A DNA stretch of 64,000 bases from Methanolinea sp. Lineage in GTDB: Archaea > Halobacteriota > Methanomicrobia > Methanomicrobiales > Methanospirillaceae. Each line of letters opens with the position of its first letter. Within the stretch, counting starts at the first letter, position 1. The stretch spans positions 1-64,000 of the forward strand of contig JARYMB010000004.1 of the NCBI GenBank assembly GCA_029907345.1, in the 5' to 3' direction. This document shows positions 16,552-24,640 of this stretch, piece by piece. The translations under genes were made by a program, and so were the position numbers. Under the pieces are notes generated by a model. It saw only the letters and a list, made by a program, of their open reading frames with translations. It searched no databases and was not told the DNA's origin.

Positions 16552-17358
16552 GTGAGCATCGACCGCATCGAGAACAGGTTTGACCGGAAGATTGCGGAAC
16601 TCGGGGTCCGCGTCCGGGACATGGACCAGCTCAAGGTGCGGGAAGACGTCTTTGACGAGATCACACTCCTTTCCCTCTACCGCCTCGTCCACAAGGGCTG
16701 GATCACCGCAATCGGGGGGTCGATCTCGACGGGGAAGGAAGCGAACGTTTTTTTCGGTGAACGGGACGAGATGGACCTTGCCATCAAGATCTACCGGATC
16801 CGGACGGCAAACTTCAATGCCATGAGCGAGTACATCATCGGTGACCGGAGGTTTGCAGGGATCCGGAGGACCCGCAAGGATATCGTCTTTGCATGGACCA
16901 GGAAGGAGTATTCAAACCTCCTGCGTGCCCACGAGGCGGGTCTTCCTGTCCCAAAACCTCTCGTCTGGGACAGGAACATCCTCATCATGGAGTTCCTCGG
17001 GGAGGATGAACGCCCCTATCCCCAGCTCCGTGTCGCTGAAATGGAAAACCCGGTCCGAACGTACCGCGAAATCCTCGATTATATCAGGGTGCTCTACCAG
17101 AAGGCCGGCCTCATCCATGCCGACCTTTCCGAGTACAACATCCTCGCAGGTGACCGCCTCTATCTGATCGACATGGGGCAGGCGGTCATGCAGGATCATC
17201 CCCGGGCACTCCACTTCCTCGCCCGGGACATCGCCAACATCAACAGGTTTTTCCGGTCAAAGTGCCCTCTCCGTGATGAAAGGGAATTCTTTTCAGAAGT
17301 GACCGGAATCCCGCTCCACGGGAAGGCCCCTGGTGAAGGGGGGAATGAGAAGACATGA
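16552..17358 (+). CDS. RIO1-type atypical serine protein kinase
   Basis: This 268-residue kinase shows RIO-family motifs. These are the flexible P-loop substitute SISTGKEANVFFGER, the catalytic Lys in DLAIKIYRI, the catalytic loop LIHADLSEYNIL near 187 and the metal-binding LYLIDMGQAV near 203. STGKEAxVF is diagnostic of RIO1. Archaeal RIO1 takes part in late 30S ribosomal subunit maturation. The start is GTG. The downstream KH-domain gene overlaps the stop by 4 bp; RIO1 and the KH protein Pno1/Dim2 both act on pre-40S/30S, so the pairing makes functional sense. Confidence 0.93.
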   Translation: MSIDRIENRFDRKIAELGVRVRDMDQLKVREDVFDEITLLSLYRLVHKGWITAIGGSISTGKEANVFFGERDEMDLAIKIYRIRTANFNAMSEYIIGDRRFAGIRRTRKDIVFAWTRKEYSNLLRAHEAGLPVPKPLVWDRNILIMEFLGEDERPYPQLRVAEMENPVRTYREILDYIRVLYQKAGLIHADLSEYNILAGDRLYLIDMGQAVMQDHPRALHFLARDIANINRFFRSKCPLRDEREFFSEVTGIPLHGKAPGEGGNEKT

Positions 17359-17894
17359 TGCAGGAACTGAAAGTGGCCCAGAACCGACTGGGTGTCCTGA
17401 TTGGGAAGGGCGGCCAGGTAAAAAAGGACCTGGAAGAGAAGACAGGAACCAGCATAAGTATCGACAGCCAGGAAGGGATGGTCAGGGTCGAGGGAGAGTC
17501 CGCTGTCCCCTTCCTCAGGGCAGTCGAGGTCATCAATGCCATCAACCGGGGTTTTTCACCCGAAAGGGCGTTTTCCCTTCTTGATGACGAGGACCTCCTC
17601 CTCGAAGTGATTGACCTTTCGGGGATTGCTGACACGCCGCGACAGCTGGACCGGCTCAGGGGGAGGATCATCGGCCGGGATGGCAGGGCACGGGAGCAGA
17701 TCGAGCACATGACAAACACCCGGATCTCCGTTCTGGGAAAGACAATCGCTCTCATCGGCCTGCCTGAACAACTCAAAATCGCCCGGACCGCCATTGACAT
17801 GCTCATCGAGGGCGCCCCCCACGAGGCTGTCTTTTCCTACCTCGAGAAGAAAAGACTGGAATCACGCCAGAACATGGTCGATTATTACTACTGA
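17355..17894 (+). CDS. KH domain RNA-processing protein (Pno1/Dim2-like)
   Basis: This 179-residue protein has two KH-like modules. The first (about 5-80) contains NRLGVLIGKGGQVKKDLEEK with the GxxG loop. The second (about 95-165) contains RGRIIGRDGRAREQIEHMTN. This is the architecture of archaeal Pno1/Dim2 homologues, which bind the 3' end region of small-subunit rRNA during maturation. It overlaps the RIO1 stop by 4 bp, indicating coupled expression. Confidence 0.9.
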   Translation: MMQELKVAQNRLGVLIGKGGQVKKDLEEKTGTSISIDSQEGMVRVEGESAVPFLRAVEVINAINRGFSPERAFSLLDDEDLLLEVIDLSGIADTPRQLDRLRGRIIGRDGRAREQIEHMTNTRISVLGKTIALIGLPEQLKIARTAIDMLIEGAPHEAVFSYLEKKRLESRQNMVDYYY

Positions 17895-18019
17895 ACCATG
17901 CAAGGGCAAAAGTGGCTACCCGCATGACGTACAAAAGCCTGCGAGGCATTATTTCCAGTGCAGGTGAATACCGGAAAATAGCTTGCTTTTTATTGGAATC
18001 GGATTATAATGAGCTCTGT

Positions 18020-18040
18020 CGAGTGGAAATAAAGGGGTTA
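18020..18040 (+). promoter_or_regulatory. ORB-like Orc1-binding motif in the hel308 leader
   Basis: The sequence cgagtggaaataaaggggtt matches the origin's ORB motif (CCAGTGGAAATAAAGGGGTT) at 19 of 20 positions. It lies between a TATA-like gattataatg (about 18002-18011) and the ATG at 18044, so a bound protein would cover the transcription start. Confidence 0.65.
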
Positions 18041-18043
18041 TAA

Positions 18044-20221
18044 ATGAGGGTGAGAGATCTCCCGCTTCCCGGCTACCTGCTGGACATCTATGCCAGCCTC
18101 GGCATCAACGATCTCTACCCCCCGCAGGCAGAGTGCGTCCGGAAGGGTCTCTTCGAAGGAAAGAACATCCTCCTCGCAGTCCCCACTGCAAGCGGAAAGA
18201 CGCTGGTCGCCGAGATGGCCATGCACCACCATATCTCCCGGGGAGGAAAGTGCCTGTACATCGTCCCCCTCAAGGCCCTGGCAAGCGAGAAGTACGAGGA
18301 CTTTGCCCGTAAAAAGGTCCGGGTAGGTATTTCGACCGGTGACTTCGACCGCCGGGATGAAAATCTCGGGCGGAATGATATCATCGTGGCCACGAGCGAG
18401 AAGGTTGACTCGCTGATACGCAACCGGGCACACTGGATACCGTCAATCACGCTCCTCGTCGTGGACGAGGTGCACCTCATCGACGATCCCCACCGGGGCC
18501 CGACTCTCGAGATGGTCATCACGAAGATGCGGGCAAGAAACGGGAATCTCCAGGTTATTGCCCTCTCCGCAACGATAGGAAACCCGGGCGCACTCGCCGG
18601 CTGGCTCGATGCCGAGGTGGTGACAGGGTCGTGGCGCCCGGTCGATCTCCGCCAGGGCGTCTATTGCAACGGCAAGATCTGTTTCGGCAAAGAAACCCGG
18701 AAAGTGCCTCCTGTGTCGAAGAACGAGGATATCAATCTCCTCCTCGACACGGTGGCGGAGGGCGGGCAGTGCCTCGTCTTCGTCGCGTCGCGCAGGAATG
18801 CCGAGGCATATGCGCGGAGGGCGGCAGCAGCACTTAAATGCACGGATCCGGCTCTGGACGAGTACGCTGCCCGCTTGAAGAAGGCTGCCCTGACCGGCAA
18901 CGAGGAGTCCCTTGCCTCCTGCGTCGCCCTGGGTGCGGCGTTTCACCATGCCGGGCTCTCCCGGGAGTCCCGGGCAATCGTGGAGGAGGGGTTCAGGAAA
19001 GGGCTGGTCCGGTGCATCGCATCCACCCCGACCCTCGCTGCCGGGTTGAACCTCCCTGCCCGGCGGGTCATTGTCCGCGATTTCCGCCGGTTCGAGGCCG
19101 GGCAGGGGATGGTCCCCATCCCGGCCCGCGAATATCACCAGATGGCAGGCCGGGCAGGGCGGCCGGGTCTTGACCCCTACGGGGAGGCTGTACTCATCGC
19201 GCGGGACGCGGATGAGGCCCGGGAACTTGAAGAATTCTACATCAATGCCTCTCCCGAGGATGTGCACTCCCGGTGCGCGGACGAGTCCGCGCTGATAACA
19301 CACATCCTGTCACTGATCGCATCCGGTTTTGCCCGAACGCACGATGACCTGGTTCAGTTCCTGCGGAGGACGTTTTACCATTACCAGCACAAAAAGAGCA
19401 GCATCATGGAGGCTGTCACGAATAAATCCCTGGATTTTCTCGAGAGGGCCGGGATGATCACGAACCTCTCCGATCACCTGGCCGCAACAGAGTACGGAAA
19501 CCTGGTCTCCCTCCTCTACATCGATCCGCGGGGTGCAGAGACAATCGTCTCGGGAATCGCCTCAGCAGAGAACTACTCGGATATGGGCCTCCTCCACCTC
19601 ATCTGCAGCACGCCGGACATGTTCTGCCTGTATGCCAGCAACAGGGACCTCCCCGTCCTGGAGAGGTACCTTCTCGAGAACGAGGATGAACTCTGGCTGA
19701 CACTGGGCTTTGGCGAGGAGGAGACCTTCTTCCGTGCCCTCAAGACCGCCCTTGTCCTCCGGGACTGGGCTGGCGAGGTCCCCATCGAGACCATATGCGA
19801 AAGGTACTCCATAGGCCCGGGAGATGTCCATGCCCTCGTCGAGAGCTGCAACTGGCTCCTCCATGCCTCGGGCCGCCTTTCCTCGTTATATGCGCCCCGC
19901 TTCACCCGGGCAATCCGCGAGTTCGAGATCTGCATGAAGCATGGTGTCAGGCGGGAACTCCTGCCGCTCGTCAGGCTCCGCAATATCGGCCGGGTACGGG
20001 CGCGGAGCCTCTATTCCAACGGGATAACGTCTCCGGACGCCATTCGTGCCGCGGATCCGAGGGTGCTTGCGTCCATCCTCGGCCGCGGGATTGCCCAGTC
20101 TGTCCTGCAGCAGCTGGACCTGGAGAGTGCCAGTGGCCCCGGCAATCGCACAGGGGACGAAGAGGGAGAAAATGGCCTTCACGACCAGTCCCGTCTTGAC
20201 GCCTTCAACGGGGTGATCTGA
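18044..20221 (+). CDS. ATP-dependent DNA helicase Hel308
   Basis: This 725-residue superfamily 2 helicase matches Hel308. It has a Q-motif region [12 protein letters not shown], Walker [15 protein letters not shown] near 47, DEVH box VVDEVHLID near 145, motif [18 protein letters not shown], and motifs [18 protein letters not shown] and [17 protein letters not shown] near 330-385. A winged-helix and ratchet region and a C-terminal HhH part ([16 protein letters not shown] near 645) follow. Hel308 unwinds lagging-strand forks with 3'-5' polarity and is linked to fork repair. An ORB-like site sits in its leader, and the cgi121 gene follows with no gap. Confidence 0.93.
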   Translation: MRVRDLPLPGYLLDIYASLGINDLYPPQAECVRKGLFEGKNILLAVPTASGKTLVAEMAMHHHISRGGKCLYIVPLKALASEKYEDFARKKVRVGISTGDFDRRDENLGRNDIIVATSEKVDSLIRNRAHWIPSITLLVVDEVHLIDDPHRGPTLEMVITKMRARNGNLQVIALSATIGNPGALAGWLDAEVVTGSWRPVDLRQGVYCNGKICFGKETRKVPPVSKNEDINLLLDTVAEGGQCLVFVASRRNAEAYARRAAAALKCTDPALDEYAARLKKAALTGNEESLASCVALGAAFHHAGLSRESRAIVEEGFRKGLVRCIASTPTLAAGLNLPARRVIVRDFRRFEAGQGMVPIPAREYHQMAGRAGRPGLDPYGEAVLIARDADEARELEEFYINASPEDVHSRCADESALITHILSLIASGFARTHDDLVQFLRRTFYHYQHKKSSIMEAVTNKSLDFLERAGMITNLSDHLAATEYGNLVSLLYIDPRGAETIVSGIASAENYSDMGLLHLICSTPDMFCLYASNRDLPVLERYLLENEDELWLTLGFGEEETFFRALKTALVLRDWAGEVPIETICERYSIGPGDVHALVESCNWLLHASGRLSSLYAPRFTRAIREFEICMKHGVRRELLPLVRLRNIGRVRARSLYSNGITSPDAIRAADPRVLASILGRGIAQSVLQQLDLESASGPGNRTGDEEGENGLHDQSRLDAFNGVI

Positions 20222-20734
20222 ATGGAGACATTTTCCATTCGGAAGGTGAGGGTCACAATCGATGACCTGGAGGGGTTTCTCCAAAAGATTAACGGTATCG
20301 CAGCCCGGGCAGGGACTCATATCATCCTCTTCGATGCAGGCAGTATGGCAGGATCTGCCCATGCCATGTCTGCCCTCCGCCACGCCTTCCGGGCACTGGA
20401 AAACGGCACGATGATCTCGGCGAGAGTGGAAGTGGAGGCCCTCCTCTATGCAGCAGGGTCACGACAGATCGTGGAGGGAACACGGTTCGGTGTCCACGCG
20501 GGGGAAAACCAGGCATACCTCTGCATCTGCCCGGAGAACGATGCGGCATGGAGGGAACTTGCACCCCTGTTTAGTCCTGCCGACGACGAGGACTGGGAGA
20601 CCATTACTCCGGAAAAGGCAGCCCTTCTCTGTTCGCTCTTCTCCATCACCCCCCGTGAGCTCGAAGTCTGCGGGATCGAGAGGGTGGCGGATCTTGTCCT
20701 GGAGAGGGTGGCACTCCTCGAAGTATACCGGTAG
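20222..20734 (+). CDS. cgi121: KEOPS complex subunit Cgi121
   Basis: This 170-residue protein matches archaeal Cgi121, including LFDAGSMAGSAHAMSALRHAF near 38-58, LLYAAGSRQIVEGTRFGVH near 78 and the ending ERVADLVLERVALLEVYR. KEOPS makes the N6-threonylcarbamoyl adenosine of ANN-decoding tRNAs, and Cgi121 helps bind tRNA and stimulates the Bud32 kinase. The ATG directly follows the hel308 stop, so it is co-transcribed; a Hel308-Cgi121 tie is interesting because KEOPS has also been linked to genome maintenance. A T6 run downstream probably ends the transcript. Confidence 0.85.
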   Translation: METFSIRKVRVTIDDLEGFLQKINGIAARAGTHIILFDAGSMAGSAHAMSALRHAFRALENGTMISARVEVEALLYAAGSRQIVEGTRFGVHAGENQAYLCICPENDAAWRELAPLFSPADDEDWETITPEKAALLCSLFSITPRELEVCGIERVADLVLERVALLEVYR

Positions 20735-20767
20735 AGGGTGCCCTGGCCGGGGGTACATTTACCGGTC

Positions 20768-20773
20768 TTTTTT
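20768..20773 (+). terminator. Poly-T terminator after cgi121
   Basis: A run of six T lies about 34 bp beyond the cgi121 stop. The remaining ~207 bp up to the convergent moaB stop show no gene that I can support. Confidence 0.5.
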
Positions 20774-20980
20774 ACCTGTCTGCCATGTTTTCCCGCAGTT
20801 TTCCTGGCTGATTCAAGGCCATGGGAAACGGTATCCGGAACGAATCCATATGAGCGCAGTTTTTCCCGTTATTGCGGGTATTGGGGGTGATGCCTGAAGA
20901 GGGATAATCGTGACCGGATAAAAGATTTTCAGAAATACAGAGACGTGATCCAGAAATGGCGATCCCAGGCCACCGTGAAA

Positions 20981-21478
20981 TCAATGATCTCTCTTCCTTG
21001 CATGCGATACGATGTGACGCAATTCCGGAAGAATGATCTCCTTCATGGCAAGTGTCACCGCCGGTGTCGATCCCGGGAGACAGAAAACGATTCTCTCTCC
21101 ACACGTCCCTGCAACAGCTCTCGATAAAATTGCTGCCGTGCCGATATCTGCATAACTTTTCTGCCTGAATATCTCTCCGAATCCATCGATTACCTTGTCC
21201 AGAAGAGGGACCACCGCTTCAATGGTACAGTCATCGGGCGAGATGCCCGTTCCCCCGTTGAGGATGATGCAATTGCAGCCATCGAGGACCGCATGGAGCT
21301 CTCTCCGGATCATCATGATATCATCTTTGACGAGAGAATAGTGGAGAACTGGGATGTTTGCTCCTTCCAGGAGGGAAAGGATCGCTTTTCCGCTTTCGTC
21401 TGTGTCCCTGGTCCGCGAGGTGGATACGGTGATTATTGCCGCACTGATGTCAACGGATTTTTCATGTTCCTTTTTCAT
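20981..21478 (-). CDS. MoaB/MogA-type molybdenum cofactor protein
   Basis: This 165-residue protein carries the MoCF-domain motifs: ITVSTSRTRDTDESGK near 16, the substrate loop LNGGTGISPDDCTIEAV near 73-90, SYADIGTAAILSRAVAG near 109 and FCLPGSTPAVTLAMKEI near 132. By family it adenylylates molybdopterin before metal insertion (MogA) or binds pterin (MoaB). Sequence alone does not separate the two well, though MoaB is the usual archaeal name. Methanogens need this cofactor for formylmethanofuran and formate dehydrogenases. It faces away from the origin region. Confidence 0.87.
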   Translation of the reverse strand: MKKEHEKSVDISAAIITVSTSRTRDTDESGKAILSLLEGANIPVLHYSLVKDDIMMIRRELHAVLDGCNCIILNGGTGISPDDCTIEAVVPLLDKVIDGFGEIFRQKSYADIGTAAILSRAVAGTCGERIVFCLPGSTPAVTLAMKEIILPELRHIVSHARKRDH

Positions 21479-21563
21479 TGGTACCTGATTCGTTTCTTCG
21501 AAAGATTAAACAATTTTCCTTTGTGCTGAACAATTTTTTGACCATGAGTGAGGATGGGAACCG

Positions 21564-21583
21564 ACCCTTTTATTTCCACTGGA
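21564..21583 (-). promoter_or_regulatory. ORB site (outer, left)
   Basis: The minus strand reads TCCAGTGGAAATAAAAGGGT, nearly identical to the inner ORBs. The symmetric core TTTCCACTGGAAA is complete here. Confidence 0.7.
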
Positions 21584-21634
21584 AATGGGAGGGTTCCAGG
21601 AATGTTTTCTAAAGGGAGATGGCAGGTTTCCAAC

Positions 21635-21874
21635 CTGCACATGCAGGAAAGCCAGGAAGGGGAGGCGTTCATTCTGTTACGTGCTCTCCCCAAATCTGCA
21701 CACGCAGGAAAGCCGATAAAGGGAGGCGTTCGTCCTGTTACGTGCACTCCCCCAATCTGCACATGCAGGAAAGCCGATAAAGGGAGGCGTTCGTCCTGTT
21801 ACGTGCACTCCCCCAATCTGCACATGCAGAAGAGTCAGGAAGGGGAGGAGTATGTCCTGTTACGAGCTCTTCCT
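21635..21874. repeat. Four 61-bp tandem repeats in the origin region
   Basis: Units begin at 21635, 21696, 21757 and 21818, a constant 61-bp spacing; the last is slightly shorter and most diverged. Units 2 and 3 differ at about one base. Each starts with CTGCACATGCAG (or CTGCACACGCAG) and contains a GGGAG...CTCCC arm pair with CTGTTACG between them. The period is not a multiple of three, so the array is not coding (the ORF 21548-21898 across it changes frame). The units resemble iterons or a family of small hairpins; no function can be read directly. Confidence 0.85.
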
Positions 21875-21930
21875 TCTAAAATGTGCTTATTTGGATGATT
21901 GTTCCGAAGCAAATCATTTTTCCGAGGCAT

Positions 21931-22169
21931 TTTTGGCTCTTCGCCAATCTGAGCGGGTAATGAGAACCCAATGTGGGGGCCGGTCGCCCCCACACCCCCC
22001 ACGGGGATGGTCCCGCCGCCCCTAAAAAATGCGCCCCGGCGGCGGTTTCACGAAGGGTTTCATAGAAAGTCTGTGTTTCTTCTTTGAACAAACCAATTCA
22101 AAACGAAGAAAGAATGTCATGCACTCATGCAACTTACCCACCCAAAATGATGAAGAGGCACATTTTTTT
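21931..22169 (+). repeat. Dispersed structured element, copy 2 (in the origin region)
   Basis: This is the second copy of the element at 8241-8477. The hairpins TGTGGGGGC/GCCCCCACA, CCGCCGCC/GGCGGCGG and the TTTCTTC-TTTGAA stem are intact. The CATAGA hairpin reads CATAGA/TCTGTG, keeping pairing through a wobble. The second hairpin's loop differs (cctaaaaaatgcgccc), so the stem is conserved while the loop varies. Outer repeat CTCTTCG pairs with TGAAGAG. The sequence just outside reads CATTTTT on the left and CATTTTTTT on the right, again like a target-site duplication or, on the right, a terminator. Confidence 0.8.
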
Positions 22170-22416
22170 ACAACACCTCTTTCATCAGGACCTCAATAGG
22201 TCAATCAGCCAATATGGAGCTGATTCATTGTTCCATTTTCATGTGGACTCCAGGGGGATTAATCAGGTGTCAGTTCACGGGGCGTGTGGATAAGCAAAAG
22301 GATCAGGGGTTGCATTTCTATATTTTCACGTTGTATCTCTATTCCGGAACGTCATCCTCTGATATTTATTGAGGTTTTGGGGACTTGTAAAATCCGTCCC
22401 TCATCTATTTCCGGGG

Positions 22417-22438
22417 AACCCCTTTATTTCCACTGGAG
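22417..22438 (-). promoter_or_regulatory. ORB site (inner left)
   Basis: The minus strand reads CTCCAGTGGAAATAAAGGGG followed by TT. This is the best ORB in the region and is inverted relative to the site at 22760. Confidence 0.8.
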
Positions 22439-22439
22439 A

Positions 22440-22759
22440 AGGGGGTGCAGATCTCTTTTTTTCATTGTCTTTTCCATCACATTACTATAGAGTCCCGGGT
22501 TATGGAATGTATATCCCAATTGAGGTCTGGAACATTTCAGTAAGATTTTATAAAAGAAAAGGAAAATAAAAAATGAATTGTTCCTGTTCTAACTAAACTT
22601 CATAATGTGAAGTTCATTCCAATTTTCCAGTCGAAATCATGGGGTCCCCCCCCTCGAAAAGAATGTTTTTGGCAGTCCTATGGAAATAAACGTTTTTCAC
22701 ATCAGCCAGAATCCTCATAAAAATTGGATTCTCCTTCCAATAGACTCACACCAGACTTT
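22440..22759. other. AT-rich candidate duplex-unwinding element
   Basis: This stretch between the two inverted ORBs is rich in A/T, especially around 22540-22615 (ttttataaaagaaaaggaaa and following). It contains the perfect inverted repeat AACTTCA-TAATG-TGAAGTT at 22596-22614 and two weaker ORB-like sites, at 22625-22647 and 22676-22697. Confidence 0.6.
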
Positions 22760-22782
22760 CTCCAGTGGAAATGAAGGGGTTT
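22760..22782 (+). promoter_or_regulatory. ORB site (inner right), next to the orc1 promoter
   Basis: The plus strand reads CTCCAGTGGAAATGAAGGGG followed by TTT, then a TATA-like tttatatc (about 22779-22787). Orc1 binding here could both mark the origin and control its own gene. Confidence 0.75.
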
Positions 22783-22850
22783 ATATCAGGTTCAAACAGC
22801 TGACTTTTTGAGTGTTGGCAGGGATATGATCATCTCCCAGGGGGTCAGGG

Positions 22851-24134
22851 ATGTCAGACGACCAGAGTGCAGCAGTCGGGCTTTTCAAAAAATATCTGGA
22901 GACAAACAGGATATTTAAGAACAGGGAGGTCCTGCGCCATTCCTACAGGCCCCATATCCTTCCCCACAGGCGGCCACAGATAGACCAGGTCGCAGCAATC
23001 CTTGCACCTTCACTCCGGAACGAGACCCCCTCGAATATCCTCATCTATGGCAAGACCGGAACAGGGAAAACAGCGGTTGTACGCTACGTCGGGTCGGAAC
23101 TCGAGACTGCAGGGAGCCACATGGGAACAGTCTGCAGGGTCGTCCACCTCAACTGCGAGGTGATTGACACCCAGTACCGTGTGCTCGCACAGATATCAAA
23201 GACACTCCTTGGCGAGGACGAAACGGCAAGCGACAAGGCCCGGACCCACATCCCCATGACAGGTTGGCCGACTGACCAGGTCTATGCCGAACTCAAGAAC
23301 CAGCTCGAGGGCATGGGGGGAGTCCTCATCATCGTTCTCGACGAGATTGACAAACTCGTCAAGAAGAGCGGCGACGAAACCCTCTACAACCTCTCCCGAA
23401 TCAACTCCGACCTGAAAAAATCCAAAGTGAGTATGATCGGGATCTCGAATGACCTCTCCTTCAAGGATTTCCTCGATCCAAGGGTCCTGTCCTCTCTCTC
23501 CGAAGAGGAACTCGTCTTCCCGCCCTACAATGCCCCCCAGCTCTGCGACATCCTGAAGCAGCGCGCAGAGATAGCATTCCTCGAGGGGGTCCTCGACGAG
23601 GGGGTAATACCGCTCTGCGCGGCTCTCGCGGCCCAGGAACACGGGGATGCGCGCCGGGCCCTCGACCTTCTCCGCGTATCGGGAGAGATTGCCGACAGGG
23701 AAGAGGCCAGCCGCGTCACGGAGGCTCACGTGAAGATGGCCCAGGCAAAGATCGAGACGGACTCGATGATCGAGTGTATCGCGACACTGCCCACCCAGAG
23801 CAAGGTCGTCCTCTACGCCATGCTCCTCCTCGACCAGATGGGCCAGACCATCTTCACGAGCGGGGAGGTGAGCAGGATCTACAAGGAGATTGCACCCTCT
23901 CTTGACCTTGATATCCTCACGCACCGGAGGATCACGGACCTCATTTCCGAGCTGAACATGCTCGGGGTCATCAACACCCGCGTGGTGAGCCGGGGTCGCT
24001 ACGGCAGGACAAAAGAGATGTGGTTTGATACGAATACACGTAAGATATGGGATGTGATCACCTCGGATGCCCGCTTAAGTGCCCAGGGTATCGCCGAGAG
24101 GGACGTCCAGTGGTGCAGATCCCTTTTCAGGTGA
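22851..24134 (+). CDS. Orc1/Cdc6 replication initiator
   Basis: This 427-residue AAA+ protein has Walker A IYGKTGTGKTAVVRYV near 64, Walker B IIVLDEIDKLVKKSG near 160, a sensor region SMIGISNDLSFKDFLDPRV near 200 and a C-terminal winged helix (about 325-427, with GRYGRTKEMWF as the wing). Archaeal Orc1/Cdc6 proteins bind ORB sites and load the MCM helicase. The length is normal. The gene lies directly beside the ORB-containing region, as expected of an initiator with its own origin. The Lrp gene follows after 7 bp. Confidence 0.95.
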   Translation: MSDDQSAAVGLFKKYLETNRIFKNREVLRHSYRPHILPHRRPQIDQVAAILAPSLRNETPSNILIYGKTGTGKTAVVRYVGSELETAGSHMGTVCRVVHLNCEVIDTQYRVLAQISKTLLGEDETASDKARTHIPMTGWPTDQVYAELKNQLEGMGGVLIIVLDEIDKLVKKSGDETLYNLSRINSDLKKSKVSMIGISNDLSFKDFLDPRVLSSLSEEELVFPPYNAPQLCDILKQRAEIAFLEGVLDEGVIPLCAALAAQEHGDARRALDLLRVSGEIADREEASRVTEAHVKMAQAKIETDSMIECIATLPTQSKVVLYAMLLLDQMGQTIFTSGEVSRIYKEIAPSLDLDILTHRRITDLISELNMLGVINTRVVSRGRYGRTKEMWFDTNTRKIWDVITSDARLSAQGIAERDVQWCRSLFR

Positions 24135-24141
24135 AACAGTC

Positions 24142-24633
24142 ATGGATGAAAGAGACCTTCTCCTGCTCCAGCTCCTCGAGGAGAACAGCCGCCTGACCAC
24201 GCAGGACCTGGCAGTCATGACAGAGATGACGCCGGAAGAGGTTTCAGCACGGGTGGCGGCACTGGAAGCCTCAGGCGTGATCCGAAGCTATACTGCAGTT
24301 ATCGACTGGGAGAAGGCAGGAAACGGCGAGGTGTCTGCAATCATCGAGCTGAAGGTGAACCCTGAGCGGGACTATGGATACGACCGGATCGCCGAGAGGA
24401 TAGCCAGGTTCCGCCAGGTCAGGTCCCTCCGGCTCATCACGGGAACGTACGACCTCCAGCTCACCGTCACAGGCAGGAACATGCAGGAAGTTGCACGCTT
24501 CGTGTCCGAGTACATCGCCCCGATGGACCGGATACGGGAGACTGCAACGCACATCATCATGAAGACCTACAAGGAAAACGGTCGCACCTTCTGCGAAAAG
24601 GAAGAGGGCGAACGTATCCCGTACTCGCTGTGA
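24142..24633 (+). CDS. Lrp/AsnC family regulator
   Basis: From ATG at 24142 the protein has 163 residues. The track start lies inside orc1. It has an N-terminal winged helix (about 1-55, LLLLQLLEENSRLTTQDLA) and a C-terminal RAM domain (about 65-145, LKVNPERDYGYDRIAERIA and ITGTYDLQLTVTG). RAM domains bind amino acids or similar ligands and drive oligomer changes. The aminotransferase gene starts 7 bp after its stop, so it is a likely target and operon partner. Confidence 0.9.
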   Translation: MDERDLLLLQLLEENSRLTTQDLAVMTEMTPEEVSARVAALEASGVIRSYTAVIDWEKAGNGEVSAIIELKVNPERDYGYDRIAERIARFRQVRSLRLITGTYDLQLTVTGRNMQEVARFVSEYIAPMDRIRETATHIIMKTYKENGRTFCEKEEGERIPYSL

Positions 24634-24640
24634 GGTCACG

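Larger units (their letters stand above)
21479..22850. other. oriC: Probable replication origin (oriC) upstream of orc1/cdc6
   Basis: This 1.37-kb gene-free region directly precedes orc1/cdc6. It contains two strong inverted ORB sites (22417-22438 reverse, 22760-22782 forward), an outer ORB (21564-21583), two degenerate ORB-like sites (22625-22647 and 22676-22697), and an AT-rich segment between the inner pair that could serve as the unwinding element. A perfect inverted repeat lies at 22596-22614. It also holds the 61-bp tandem array and copy 2 of the dispersed element. Archaeal origins typically pair ORBs of opposite orientation around an AT-rich tract next to an orc1/cdc6 gene, so the reading is well supported, though not tested. 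Confidence 0.85.

Noticed and set aside
21635-21874. CRISPR array
   Set aside because: The entire 61-bp unit repeats, including what would be the spacers, and there are no cas genes nearby.
21548-21898. 116-codon ORF across the tandem repeats
   Set aside because: The 61-bp period shifts the reading frame between units, so the peptide does not repeat; this argues against selection for coding.
22238-22260. A further ORB-like site (catgtggactccaggggg)
   Set aside because: It keeps only GTGGA and the G-tract; the central AAATAAA is lost, so the match is too weak to call.
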